Shown here: piece after piece, positions 17,994-26,220 of the stretch
Layout of the letters: each line of letters opens with the position of its first letter
Numbering within the stretch: position 1 is the stretch's first letter
Assembly (NCBI RefSeq): GCF_010894475.1
Contig: NZ_JAAIYB010000016.1
Location: 1-40,382 of the forward strand
DNA length: 40,382 bases
Reading direction: 5' to 3'
From: Myxococcus vastator
GTDB taxonomy: Bacteria > Myxococcota > Myxococcia > Myxococcales > Myxococcaceae
Program-made: the position numbers and the translations under genes
Notes under the pieces: generated by a model
Databases searched by the model: none
Told to the model about the DNA's origin: nothing
The model's input: only the letters and a program-made list of their open reading frames with translations

Positions 17994-18383
17994 ATGTCGA
18001 TCGACCCGCTCAGCGCCACCTTTGCCGCACTCGCCGACCCGACCCGGCGCGCGATCCTCGCGCGGCTCGCGAAGGGTGAAACCTCCGTCACGGAGCTCGC
18101 GCAGCCTTTCGAAATGAGCCTCCCTGCCGTGACGAAGCACCTCAAGGTGCTTGAGCGCGCAGGGCTGATTACGCGGAGCCGCGAAGCGCAGTGGCGCCCC
18201 TGCCGACTCGCGCCGAAGCCGCTGAAAGACGCGAACGCCTGGCTCGAGCACTACCGCGAATTCTGGGAGGGCAGCTTCGACCGGCTCGAGGACTACCTCG
18301 CCGACCTCCAGGGGCAGAAGCGCCCGGCGCGCGCCCGCAAGGTTCCAACTCCGAAGAAGCCCAAACGAGGAGCACACACATGA
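17994..18383 (+). CDS. ArsR-family winged-helix repressor
   Basis: This 129-aa protein has the ArsR/SmtB winged helix: ATFAALADPTRRAILARLAK, TSVTELAQPFEMSLPAVTKH and LKVLERAGLITRSREAQWR. The metal-binding CxC motif of ArsR/SmtB is absent. This is typical of the metal-independent branch that pairs with SRPBCC/AHSA1 proteins and often represses its own operon. The stop overlaps the start of the next gene (ATGA), so the two are translationally coupled. Two palindromes directly upstream are likely operators. The Lys/Arg-rich C-terminus (KVPTPKKPKRG) is a variable tail. GC is a little below that of the flanking genes, hinting at transfer. Confidence 0.92.
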   Translation: MSIDPLSATFAALADPTRRAILARLAKGETSVTELAQPFEMSLPAVTKHLKVLERAGLITRSREAQWRPCRLAPKPLKDANAWLEHYREFWEGSFDRLEDYLADLQGQKRPARARKVPTPKKPKRGAHT

Positions 18384-18847
18384 ACGCAGCGATCGACCTC
18401 AACGAACTCGCGAAGCGGCAGTTGCAAATCTCGCGGCTGATCAGCGCCCCACGCGCGCTGGTCTTTCAGGCGTTCACCGACGCGAAGATGATCTCCAACT
18501 GGTGGGGGCCGAACGGCTTCCGCACGACGACGGTGAGCAAGGATGTGCGTCCGGGTGGCGCGTGGAAGTTCACCATGCACGGGCCGGATGGTACCGACTT
18601 CCCGAACCACATCGTCTACACGAAGGTCGTCCCCAACGAGCGGCTTGAATGGGATCACGGCTCGAAGGAGGGCGAGGTGATGTTCAAGGCGGTCGTCACC
18701 TTCGAGGATGAGGCGGGACAGACGCGCGTCACGTTGCAGCACACGATGCCCACCGTCGAAGCGCGCGAGCAGGCGGCAAAGTACGCAGTCGAAGGCGGCA
18801 ATCAGACGCTCGCGCGACTCGAGCAGCACCTCGCGACGCAGCAGTAG
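18380..18847 (+). CDS. SRPBCC / AHSA1-like protein
   Basis: This 155-aa protein starts at ATG 18380, overlapping the stop of the ArsR gene by four bases; upstream in-frame methionines lie inside that gene and are not used. It has the AHSA1/START-like helix-grip fold: RLISAPRALVFQAFTDAKMI, then WWGPNGF, DVRPGGAWKFTMHGPDG, ERLEWDH and TRVTLQHTMPT. Members of this family bind small hydrophobic ligands; the name comes from the Hsp90 co-chaperone Aha1. With the ArsR partner it forms the common two-gene ArsR-AHSA1 module. The ligand is unknown. Stop TAG is at 18845-18847. Confidence 0.92.
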   Translation: MNAAIDLNELAKRQLQISRLISAPRALVFQAFTDAKMISNWWGPNGFRTTTVSKDVRPGGAWKFTMHGPDGTDFPNHIVYTKVVPNERLEWDHGSKEGEVMFKAVVTFEDEAGQTRVTLQHTMPTVEAREQAAKYAVEGGNQTLARLEQHLATQQ

Positions 18848-19150
18848 TCGCTCGTCGCCACGGTACCGTGCGCGCGAGTGCCCACGTCAGCTCGGCTTCA
18901 AGCGCAGCGAACTCAGCAAGGGGAAGAACCGAAGCCCGTGGGGATGCGGCCCTGGTCGGAAATGAGCTCGACGCAGTGAAGGGGAGTTTCGGCCGGCGCT
19001 AACATCCCCGGCAATGCCTCGCTCAAGCCCTTCATCGCGCGCATCACGAAATCACCGATGGCTTTCCGCAGCATGAGCGTTGATGGTTTTGTCACTCCTC
19101 TGCCGAGCGCATATCGCGAATCGATCGCTTCTCCGTCTGCCGGACGCGTC
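18848..19150. other. Gene-free stretch
   Basis: No supported gene. A minus-strand frame at 18913-19095 (AIGDFVMRAMKGLSEALPGM) looks faintly protein-like but has no ribosome site and no family that I recognise; it may be the relic of a gene. The palindrome CACGGTACCGTG follows the AHSA1 stop but has no loop. Confidence 0.3.
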
Positions 19151-19195
19151 GCGCTCGCGATCCGCTGGGGCGAGCAGCCCCGCGACCGCGAGCGC
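19151..19195 (-). terminator. Nested hairpin after the secreted-protein gene
   Basis: GCGCTCGCG (19151-19159) pairs with CGCGAGCGC (19187-19195), with an inner GGGG/CCCC stem. It lies 17 bases after the stop of the minus-strand gene. No U-tract follows, so it is a possible GC-type terminator. Confidence 0.4.
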
Positions 19196-19212
19196 GCGTA
19201 GCGCCAGGGCGC

Positions 19213-20133
19213 TTACGGGGTCGGCGGCACGATCTCGCGTGCCGAGGGGTAGGCGAAGTCGACCCGCCGCCAGCCGTCCACGCGGAACGTCGTCTCCCAG
19301 CCGGCCCACGTGGCCGCCCGATCGTAGTGACCGGTGTTCTCGCCGTCGCGGTCGTGCCATTCGGTGAAGAGGCGGAACTCGTTACGCGGCGTGCCGGAGG
19401 CGTCGAAGGGGTTGGTGTCGAGGAACAGCAGGTTCCGGGTGCCGCCTTCGACCAGATACGAGACCACCTTCACGCCGAGCCAGCGGCCTTCCTGCAACTG
19501 GTAGTCGAAGGAGGGCGTGAGCGAGAGGTGGTCGTAGGTCGGGTGGTCGAGCTCGCGGTAGGCCTGGGGCGAGACGCCGCCGAACGGGACGTCCATGCCG
19601 ACGCAGCTCGAGCGCGCCACCTGGGGCTTCGTGTGCTGGCCGCCGCGCATCTTCCAGGACATGGAGTGGTGCGTGCCGTTGTCCTCGTGGGCGCGCACGT
19701 AGACGGTGGCCTCGAAGTTCAGGAGATCGTCGGGGCTGCCGATGAAGCCGTTCTCGAGGGCGCCGTCACGCCAGGTGAAGGACTGCTCGCCGCCGCCGGG
19801 ACGGAGGTGCAGCCGCACCGTCTTTCCGGCGGGCTTGCCGCTCGCGTACGTGACGCGGTGGCCGGTGGTCGACCAGTAGGGGACGCCGGCTTCGAGGCCA
19901 GGCGTGGCCTCGTCGCCTTCCATGTCGAAGAATGGCTCGGAGTCGGTGGGGTCGCCGTCGCTGAGGTGGAAGCTGCTGCCGGAGGGCTCGGAGGGGAACA
20001 GCATCCCCACTCCGTCCGGACCAACCTCCGCCACGGGAGCGGGCGGAGTGGCCGGGGCGGCGAGCGCCGGAGCGGCGGTGCCAATGACGAGCGCGGAGAT
20101 GAACGAAGCTCTGAGGAGGTTTGGGATCGTCAT
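19213..20133 (-). CDS. Secreted jelly-roll-like protein, possible glycan lyase or binding protein
   Basis: This 306-aa protein has a clear Sec signal peptide (LLRASFISALVIGTAAPALA, cut near residue 26). The mature part is rich in Gly, aromatic and charged residues: MEGDEATPGLEAGVPYW, then DLLNFEATVYVRAHEDNGTH, YQLQEGRWLGVKVVSYLVEG, NEFRLFTEWHDRDG and FRVDGWRRVDFAYPSAREI. The pattern fits a beta jelly roll like those of secreted polysaccharide lyases or carbohydrate-binding proteins. I cannot name a family or identify catalytic residues with confidence. It is monocistronic and ends in a hairpin. No ribosome site is strong at the ATG. Confidence 0.8.
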   Translation of the reverse strand: MTIPNLLRASFISALVIGTAAPALAAPATPPAPVAEVGPDGVGMLFPSEPSGSSFHLSDGDPTDSEPFFDMEGDEATPGLEAGVPYWSTTGHRVTYASGKPAGKTVRLHLRPGGGEQSFTWRDGALENGFIGSPDDLLNFEATVYVRAHEDNGTHHSMSWKMRGGQHTKPQVARSSCVGMDVPFGGVSPQAYRELDHPTYDHLSLTPSFDYQLQEGRWLGVKVVSYLVEGGTRNLLFLDTNPFDASGTPRNEFRLFTEWHDRDGENTGHYDRAATWAGWETTFRVDGWRRVDFAYPSAREIVPPTP

Positions 20134-20353
20134 GAGCGGCGCGAACCGCGTGCGGTGACGAGATCATCCCGAACGGGGGCGGCGGTGCGTGCCGGTAGGC
20201 GAGCACGCGGCGCTATGCGCGGAGCCCGTTCGACTGACCGCGGCTTCCCGAGGCGCGCTGGAAGGTGATGTGGAAGCCGGGTGCTGAGGAGATTCAGCAG
20301 GGGCTTCAGCGGTAGGAATTCCCGACCCAGGCGCGTCAGCGCCCGCAGCTCGC
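20134..20353. other. Intergenic region between secreted protein gene and hflX
   Basis: Upstream region of the minus-strand secreted-protein gene. No gene or clear promoter box seen. Confidence 0.35.
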
Positions 20354-20388
20354 AAAAGGGGGGCCATCCGCCAACGGGGGCGGCCCCC
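20354..20388 (-). terminator. Intrinsic terminator of hflX
   Basis: On the minus strand GGGGGCC (20388-20382) pairs with GGCCCCC (20365-20359), with inner GGC/GCC pairs, and is followed by TTTT (20357-20354). It starts 9 bases after the hflX stop. This is the only candidate in the window with a stem followed directly by a U-tract. Confidence 0.7.
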
Positions 20389-20397
20389 GGGGAAGAC

Positions 20398-21816
20398 CTA
20401 CTCCTGGAACGTCTGGGTGAGCTTCGCGATGGCCCCTGGCAGCCCCCGCACGCGCAGCCGGCTGCCGCTCTCGTCGTGGGACTGGGACACCACCGTGGTG
20501 TGCTCGTACACCTCGCCGATGCGCCCCTGCCGGGCGTAGGGAATCACCAGGTCCGCCTCCACCATCGAGGACTCGAAGAAGGCGATGATGTTCTTGCGCA
20601 GCATCGCCACGTCGTCCGGCAGGTGCGCGGAGAGCATCAGGGCGTCCGGGTGCTTCGCGAGCAGCGCTTCCTTCGCCGCCGCGTCCAGCCGGTCCGCCTT
20701 GTTGAAGAGCAGCTTGCTCGGTACGGCGTCCGCGCCGATTTCCCGGAGCACCGTGCGGGTGACCTCCAGCTGCGCGGCCCACGTGGGGTCCGACGCATCC
20801 ACCACGTAGAGCAGCAGTGACGCTTCCAGGGCCTCGTCCAGCGTGGAGCGGAAGGACGCGACCAGGTCGTGCGGCAGCTTCTGGATGAAGCCCACCGTGT
20901 CGGAGACCAGGATGCGCGGACGGGTCTCCGGCTGCATCGCGCGCACCGTGGTGTCGAGCGTGGCGAAGAGCTGGTCCGCGACCAGCACCGTGCTGCCCGT
21001 CAACGCACGCATCAGCGAGGACTTGCCCGCGTTCGTGTAGCCCACCAGCGCCACCCGCAGCTGGTCCCTTCGCGCGTAGCGGCGGTGGTCCTGGTCCTTC
21101 TGGATGGCCGCCAGGCCCTCGCGCAGCTCCGCCAGCCGGTCGCGAATCTTGCGGCGGTCCAGCTCCACCGCGGAGTCACCCGCGCCACGCCCCTGCTGCC
21201 GCTCGCGGCCTCCGGTGGATTCGCGCAGCCGGGGGGCCAGGTAGTTGAGCCTGGCGATCTCCACCTGCATCCGCGCTTCGTGGCTCTTCGCGTGCCGGTG
21301 GAAGATGTCGACAATCACGCCCGCGCGGTCCAGCACCATCGCGCCGGTGGCCTTCTCCAGGTTGCGCAGCTGGCTGGGCGACAGCTCGTGGTCCACGACC
21401 ACCACGGTGGGCCGGGGCCCCGCCGTGTCGTCTTCTTCCGAAGGCGGGGGCAGCAGCGCGTCCTCCGGCTCCACGTCGCCGGCCTCCTCCTCCTCGGGGG
21501 CGGCCTCCGTGTTGGCGGCGGCCTCCCACTTCTCACGGGCCTTCGACATTCGGTCGCTCGCCCCGGACGCAATCACGCCGGAGCCGCCGGTGAGGGCCGC
21601 CAGCTCCTTGAGCTTGCCCGTCCCGAGCACCGTGCCCGTGGCCAGCCGCGTCCGCTTCTGGGACACGGTCGCCACCGTGTCATACCCCAGCGTGTGAACC
21701 AGCCGGCGCAGCTCCGCGAAGTCCGCGGCGTGCTCTTCGTCGGAGACGCCCGGAAGCTGGACACCGACGAGGACGGCACGCGGACGCTCAGGGAGGGTGG
21801 ATATCGTCATGCGCAT
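20398..21816 (-). CDS. hflX: HflX ribosome-associated GTPase
   Basis: This 472-aa protein starts at ATG 21816 (a second ATG at 21810 is possible). The frame is open far upstream, but similarity begins here. HflX binds the 50S subunit and splits stalled or hibernating 70S ribosomes in a GTP-dependent way. The HflX N-domain covers about residues 12-200. The G domain has G1 GYTNAGKSS at 259-267, DTVGF at 306-310 and NKAD at 372-375. A coiled segment (AVELDRRKIRDRLAELREGL) precedes it. Oddity: residues about 98-135 form an acidic, Pro-rich insertion in the N-domain (AAPEEEEAGDVEPEDALLPP) not found in most HflX. It is divergent from the DEAD-box helicase and ends in a U-tract terminator. Confidence 0.96.
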   Translation of the reverse strand: MRMTISTLPERPRAVLVGVQLPGVSDEEHAADFAELRRLVHTLGYDTVATVSQKRTRLATGTVLGTGKLKELAALTGGSGVIASGASDRMSKAREKWEAAANTEAAPEEEEAGDVEPEDALLPPPSEEDDTAGPRPTVVVVDHELSPSQLRNLEKATGAMVLDRAGVIVDIFHRHAKSHEARMQVEIARLNYLAPRLRESTGGRERQQGRGAGDSAVELDRRKIRDRLAELREGLAAIQKDQDHRRYARRDQLRVALVGYTNAGKSSLMRALTGSTVLVADQLFATLDTTVRAMQPETRPRILVSDTVGFIQKLPHDLVASFRSTLDEALEASLLLYVVDASDPTWAAQLEVTRTVLREIGADAVPSKLLFNKADRLDAAAKEALLAKHPDALMLSAHLPDDVAMLRKNIIAFFESSMVEADLVIPYARQGRIGEVYEHTTVVSQSHDESGSRLRVRGLPGAIAKLTQTFQE

Positions 21817-21984
21817 GCTCGTACCACGTCGGGCCGTCCCGCGACGGGGCGAGTCCACGCCCCCCGCCCCCCACCGGGTCCGGGCGACACCTCGCCTGGA
21901 TGGGGAGGGGGCAGGAATGCCGAGGGCGGACGTCCCGGACAGGGTAGGCTTCCGCGTCCTCGCGTCACCCAAGGCTTCCTTCCC

Positions 21985-23262
21985 ATGACATTCGCTTCGC
22001 TCGGCCTGTCGGACGCGCTCACCCGCGCCTTGGCGGGACTCGGATACGACGAACCCACGCCAGTGCAGCGCGCGGCCATCCCCGTGGTCCTGCGAGGTGG
22101 CGACGTCTGGGCTTCGGCGAAGACGGGCTCGGGGAAGACCGCCGCGTTCCTGCTGCCCATCCTGGAGGCCTTGCGGGCGCGGCCCGGAGGGTCGGTCCGA
22201 CCGGTGCGGGCCTTCATCCTGGTGCCCACGCGGGAGCTCGCCGCGCAGATCGTCGATTCCATCGAGCGGTACGGCCAACACCTGAAGAAGCCGCTGAAGA
22301 CCTGCCTCGCGGTCGGTGGCGTCTCCGCCAACCCGCAGATGCTGGCGCTGCGGGGCGGCGCGGACATCGTCGTGGCCACGCCCGGCCGCGCGCTGGACCT
22401 GGTGCATCAGAACGCGCTCCGGCTGGACGAGGTGGAGACGCTGGTGCTCGACGAGGCCGACCGGCTGTTCTCGCTGGGCTTCGCCGATGAGCTCAACAGC
22501 CTGCTGGCGCTGCTGCCCGGGCGCCGACAGAGCCTGTTGTTCTCCGCCACCTTCCCGCCCGAGGTGCGGAAGTTCGCGGAGCAGCTGCTGCACGAGCCCA
22601 CGCGCATCGACGTCGATGACGGGGAGCTGCCCTCGACGGAGTTCATCCTCCAGCGGGCCCTCCAGGTGGATGTGCCCCGGCGCACGATGCTGCTGCGGCA
22701 CCTGCTGGAAACCCACGCATGGAGCCATGTGCTCACGTTCGTGGCCAGCCGCTACACGGCGGACCATGTCGCGCTGAAGCTGAACCGCGCCGGCATCGCC
22801 GCGACGTCATTGCATGGGGAGCTCAGCCAGGGCGCGCGCACGAAGGCGCTCGCGGACTTCAAGGCGAAGCGCGTGCGCGTGCTCGTGGCCACGGACGTCG
22901 CCGCTCGCGGCCTGGACATCGCGCAGCTGCCGGCGGTCGTGAACTACGACTTGCCCCGCTCGACCGTGGACTACGTGCATCGCATCGGCCGCACGGGGCG
23001 GGCGGGCGACAAGGGCGTGGCGATCAGCTTCGTCAGCGCGGACACCGAAGCCCACTTCCGACTCATCGAGAAACGCCACCAGCTCGGCCTCCCGCGTGAG
23101 CAGGTGCCGGGCTTCGAGCCGACGGAAAAGGTCTCGCCGACCCCGCCGCCCCTGGATCCGAACGGCGGTGTGAAGGGTCGGCGCAAGAGCAAGAAGGACA
23201 AGCTGCGCGAAGCCGCCGCCGCTGCCGCTGCCGCCACTCCCCCTCCGAAGCGCAGGCCGTAG
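21985..23262 (+). CDS. DEAD-box RNA helicase, RhlE-like
   Basis: This 425-aa protein starts at ATG 21985, where family similarity begins; the longer open frame upstream overlaps hflX antisense. All core motifs are present: Q motif (EPTPVQ, 23-28), Walker A AKTGSGKT (45-52), PTRELA (81-86), TPGR (132-135), DEAD (156-159), SAT (187-189), and motif VI HRIGRTGRAG (332-341). It unwinds short RNA duplexes using ATP, typically in ribosome assembly or mRNA turnover. The tail from about 396 is Lys/Arg-rich with a run of alanines, a usual RNA-binding extension. Its divergent neighbour hflX also acts on ribosomes. A GC hairpin follows the stop. Confidence 0.96.
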   Translation: MTFASLGLSDALTRALAGLGYDEPTPVQRAAIPVVLRGGDVWASAKTGSGKTAAFLLPILEALRARPGGSVRPVRAFILVPTRELAAQIVDSIERYGQHLKKPLKTCLAVGGVSANPQMLALRGGADIVVATPGRALDLVHQNALRLDEVETLVLDEADRLFSLGFADELNSLLALLPGRRQSLLFSATFPPEVRKFAEQLLHEPTRIDVDDGELPSTEFILQRALQVDVPRRTMLLRHLLETHAWSHVLTFVASRYTADHVALKLNRAGIAATSLHGELSQGARTKALADFKAKRVRVLVATDVAARGLDIAQLPAVVNYDLPRSTVDYVHRIGRTGRAGDKGVAISFVSADTEAHFRLIEKRHQLGLPREQVPGFEPTEKVSPTPPPLDPNGGVKGRRKSKKDKLREAAAAAAAATPPPKRRP

Positions 23263-23271
23263 CGGCTTGCT

Positions 23272-23300
23272 CCCGCGCGGTCAGCAGGGCCACGCGCGGG
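23272..23300 (+). terminator. Hairpin after the DEAD-box gene
   Basis: CCCGCGCG (23272-23279) pairs with CGCGCGGG (23293-23300), starting 9 bases after the stop. There is no U-tract, so it is a possible terminator or a pause before the next gene. Confidence 0.4.
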
Positions 23301-23328
23301 TCAGTCCCTCGTGGTGTAGGGTGCGCGA

Positions 23329-24234
23329 GTGCTGCTCAACGACGGCTATGTGTATCGCGAGAAGCTCGGGCGCCGACCGGGCAGCAGCGCGCTCGCCCAT
23401 CTGACGGACAAGTATCGTCACTCCTCGGAGGAGGAGTGGCGGGCCCGCTTCGCTCGGGGCGAGGTGCGACTCGACGACGTCACCGCCGACGGCTCGGAGC
23501 CGCTGAGGCCGGGGCAGTGGCTGTGCTGGCACCGCCCGCCGTGGGAAGAGGCGGACACGCCGCAGTCCTTCGAGCTCGTGTACGAGGACGCGGAGCTGGT
23601 CGTCGTGGTGAAGCCGAGCGGACTGCCGACCCTGCCCTCGGGAGGCTTTCTGAAGAACACCCTGCTCTCCTTCGTCCAGGCACGATGGCCCGAAGCGGTC
23701 CCCATGCACCGCCTGGGACGCGCGACGTCGGGCCTCGTGCTCTTCACTCGCACCCGCGACGCAGCCGCGCGCCTGGCGAGCGATTGGCGTGAGGGCCGCG
23801 TGCACAAGCGCTACCGCGCGCTCTCCCAGGGGCTCGCCGCCCAGGAGGCCTACGACATCCGCGCGCCCATCGGACTGGTGCCCCATCCGCTGCTGGGTGA
23901 AGTCCATGGTGCCAGTGCGCGGGGCAAGCCCTCACACAGCACGGCCCGGGTGCTGGAGCGGCGCTCCGAGCACACCCTCTTCGAGGTGGACATCCACACG
24001 GGGCGCTCCGAGCAGATCCGCATCCACCTCGCCTTCATCGGCCACCCGCTCGTGGGGGACCCGCTCTTCGCCGTGGGCGGCCTGCCGCTGGAGGAGCACC
24101 CCGGCCTGCCCGGAGACGGCGGCTATCTGCTGCACGCGGAGTCGCTCACCTTCCTGCATCCGCGCTCGGGCGAGCACGTTCAGCTTCACGCGCCACCCCC
24201 GCTCGAGCTCCGCGTCCAGGACTCCCTGCGATAG
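23329..24234 (+). CDS. RluA-family pseudouridine synthase-like protein with altered catalytic motif
   Basis: This 301-aa protein starts at GTG 23329; an in-frame stop lies only four codons upstream. An N-terminal part (about 1-75) precedes the RluA-type catalytic domain: [20 protein letters not shown] (83-102), [15 protein letters not shown] (127-141), [10 protein letters not shown] and the late [20 protein letters not shown] motif. The family converts uridine to pseudouridine in rRNA or tRNA. Its catalytic aspartate lies in HRLDxxTSG; here that position is Gly130 (codon GGA). I recall that some plant-type relatives also carry HRLGR, so this may be a real subfamily rather than an error. It is probably the last gene of a run with the helicase and is followed by a shared bidirectional terminator. 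Confidence 0.9.
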   Translation: MLLNDGYVYREKLGRRPGSSALAHLTDKYRHSSEEEWRARFARGEVRLDDVTADGSEPLRPGQWLCWHRPPWEEADTPQSFELVYEDAELVVVVKPSGLPTLPSGGFLKNTLLSFVQARWPEAVPMHRLGRATSGLVLFTRTRDAAARLASDWREGRVHKRYRALSQGLAAQEAYDIRAPIGLVPHPLLGEVHGASARGKPSHSTARVLERRSEHTLFEVDIHTGRSEQIRIHLAFIGHPLVGDPLFAVGGLPLEEHPGLPGDGGYLLHAESLTFLHPRSGEHVQLHAPPPLELRVQDSLR

Positions 24235-24348
24235 CGCCCGGACGCACCCCTTGAGCCACGCGCGCGCCCCGGCCACAGGGTGCCGCGCGGTGACCTGTTC
24301 GGCAGTGGGGACGCGCCACCCGCGCGACGTTGTCCTGAGCCCCAAGCG

Positions 24349-24395
24349 GACGTCCCCCGGAGCTTGCCCGTTGGAAGGGGGCTCCGAGGGACGTC
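24349..24395. terminator. Bidirectional hairpin between convergent genes
   Basis: The arms at 24349-24363 (GACGTCCCCCGGAGC) and 24381-24395 (GCTCCGAGGGACGTC) pair at 14 of 15 positions around a 17-base loop. It lies between the converging pseudouridine synthase and repeat-protein genes and is likely to end both transcripts. Confidence 0.6.
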
Positions 24396-24435
24396 TTCAA
24401 GCCGGGAGCTGCTGGCGCAAGGCCACGCCACGGAC

Positions 24436-25953
24436 TCAGAGCATGCTGGCGATGTCCTTCACCGGCTGCGGCGCGGCCTCCGTGTTCGCCAGCGCGCCCA
24501 TGGCGCCTCCGAAGATCATGGAGGCCGGGTTGATGCGGCCCGTGGTGACAGCCCCGAGGACCCCCTCCGCGGCGCCCTTCACGGTGTTGAGGTAGCCCTT
24601 CGCGGCGCCCTCGAAGACGCCCTTGACGCCGCCCTCCGAGTTGCCAATGCCCGTCAGGACATTGCTGACGCCCGGCAGGAACCACAGGTGCTTGCCCGCC
24701 TCACCCGCGAACCACTGGAAGTTGTCCTTGTTGCTTCCGTCCGCCTTGACGTGGGTGTCCTTCGTGGTCGGCAACTGGTGCTCCCCCAGGAAGGAGTACC
24801 CCTTCTCCGCGAAGTCCTTCACCATGCCGGCCTCGGTGCCGTGCCGCGCATCGCCATCCTTGGTGATGCCCTCGATGTTGCCGTCGCCCTTGCCATTCTT
24901 GACCTTGTTCGACCGGTCGTCGCCCGTGGAAGCCTTCGCGCTGTCGATGAACTCCAGCACCTTGGCCAGCCGGTAGACGGCGTCCGGGTTCTGCTTCGCG
25001 TCCTTCAGGTCGAGCTTGGGGTCGATGCCCGTCTGCTTGCACAGCTCCTTGAACTTGATGTCCTTCTGGCGGCCCAGGTTCTTCAGCGCGGGGGAGTCAT
25101 CGACGATCTGCGCCGCCGTCCGCTTGTCTCCAGCCGGGCGCTTGTCCTTGGCGCTGGGGACGCCGGAGCCGGAGTCCTCGGGCGCGGGCTTGAGGTTCTC
25201 CAGGTTCTTGGGCATCCCGCGGGGCGCGAAGGTGGCGGGCTGGCTGACCGGCCCCTGCGCCCCCGGCAACATCGGCGCGTTGAAGGACTGCGGGTGGGGC
25301 ATGGCGCCCATTCCGAACCCGTCCATCGGGTTGGCGTGGCCCATGGGCACGCCACCAGCCTGGAGCGGCGACATCGGACCGAAGCCGCCCATCGGCGGGA
25401 GCGCCGCCCCCGGACCGAAGCCGCCCATCGGCGCGAGCGCGGCCCCCGGACCGAAGCCGCCCACCGGCGGGAGCGCCGCCCCAGGACCGAAGGCGCCCAT
25501 CGGCGGGAGCGCCGCCGCCGGACCGAAGCCGCCCATCTGCGGGGCCGCCGCCGCCGGACCGAAGCTGTCCATCGGCGGGAGCGCGGCCCCAGGACCGAAG
25601 CCACCCATCGGCGGGAGCGCCGCCGCCGGGCCGAAGGCGCCCGCGGCTTGGAGCGCCGCGGGGCCGTAGTCCGTCACGGCCTGGAGCGCCGCCTCCCGGC
25701 CGGAGGTCCGTCCAGGCGCGCCGGACTGGGGCGCCGCCGCCGGGTTGGAGGGCCGAGAGGGCCCGCCTGAGGGCTGGAACGAATCCACCGGGCCGGAAGG
25801 CCGCGTGGACTGGCTCGACGGGCCCTGGGAGACGCGCCCGCCCTTGTCCGGAACCGGCCCCGCCGAGGGCGGCGGCTTCGGCGTCGCGGGAGAGGGCTGC
25901 GCAGCGTCCGGACGCTTGGGGGAGAAGGAGCGGGTCTTGGCCTTGCCGATCAT
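24436..25953 (-). CDS. Repeat protein with seven 12-residue GGFGPGAALPPM-type units
   Basis: A 505-aa protein not matched to a known family. The ATG follows AGGTGAT. The N-terminal 100 residues are Pro/Ser/Gln-rich and probably disordered. Residues about 105-200 contain tandem 12-mers (MGGFGPGAALPP with small changes). Residues about 235-440 are charged and globular-looking (VDDSPALKNLGRQKDIKFKE, then DAVYRLAKVLEFIDSAKAST). A Gly/Ala-rich, weakly hydrophobic end (about 440-505: GVFEGAAKGYLNTVKGAAEG, MIFGGAMGALANTEA) follows. There is no signal peptide or true TM helix. The layout (disordered head, repeats, folded C-domain) resembles proteins exported by specialised secretion, but no neighbour shows such a system. 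Function unknown. Confidence 0.85.
   Translation of the reverse strand: MIGKAKTRSFSPKRPDAAQPSPATPKPPPSAGPVPDKGGRVSQGPSSQSTRPSGPVDSFQPSGGPSRPSNPAAAPQSGAPGRTSGREAALQAVTDYGPAALQAAGAFGPAAALPPMGGFGPGAALPPMDSFGPAAAAPQMGGFGPAAALPPMGAFGPGAALPPVGGFGPGAALAPMGGFGPGAALPPMGGFGPMSPLQAGGVPMGHANPMDGFGMGAMPHPQSFNAPMLPGAQGPVSQPATFAPRGMPKNLENLKPAPEDSGSGVPSAKDKRPAGDKRTAAQIVDDSPALKNLGRQKDIKFKELCKQTGIDPKLDLKDAKQNPDAVYRLAKVLEFIDSAKASTGDDRSNKVKNGKGDGNIEGITKDGDARHGTEAGMVKDFAEKGYSFLGEHQLPTTKDTHVKADGSNKDNFQWFAGEAGKHLWFLPGVSNVLTGIGNSEGGVKGVFEGAAKGYLNTVKGAAEGVLGAVTTGRINPASMIFGGAMGALANTEAAPQPVKDIASML
25381..25632 (-). repeat. 36-bp tandem repeat, seven units
   Basis: Seven consecutive 36-bp units start at 25381, 25417, 25453, 25489, 25525, 25561 and 25597. 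Each encodes 12 residues of the repeat protein; degenerate part-units flank them. Units differ by a few substitutions and keep exact length, so copy number may vary between strains. Confidence 0.9.
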
Positions 25954-26220
25954 GGGATCACCTGGTTTTGACAGCGAAGGAGGATTGCTGCGGCGAGTCT
26001 GTCCCGCCCATGCGCTGTCTCACTGCAGCGCCCATGCCACCTTGGGCACGCGACGTAACATGCTGATTTCACATGGCTGCGATGGCTTCGACGCCCCCAT
26101 GTGAGGGGTTGGGCCGGTGACCGCAGTCACCAGGCAGATGGCGCCAGTCACCACCGCGGAGCCGTCACCCCGAGCGCCTCCCCATCCGCTTCATCCACCG
26201 AGGTGTCTCGGGGTTCGGTC
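25954..26220. other. Intergenic region
   Basis: About 270 bases hold the 5' region of the repeat-protein gene and the 3' flank of the lipoprotein gene. A less GC-rich part (26030-26090) could hold the promoter. No gene seen. Confidence 0.35.

Noticed and set aside
18191-18379. Longer N-terminus for the AHSA1 protein
   Set aside because: It overlaps the ArsR gene in another frame, and the ATGA overlap start at 18380 gives the expected family length.
21817-22767. Longer N-terminus for HflX
   Set aside because: The frame is open, but this part is antisense to the DEAD-box gene and has no HflX similarity; the start at 21816 gives a normal protein.
25381-25632. Possible CRISPR array from regular repeats
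   Set aside because: The units are directly adjacent with no spacers, are 36 bp in exact frame with a protein, and vary by codon-like substitutions.
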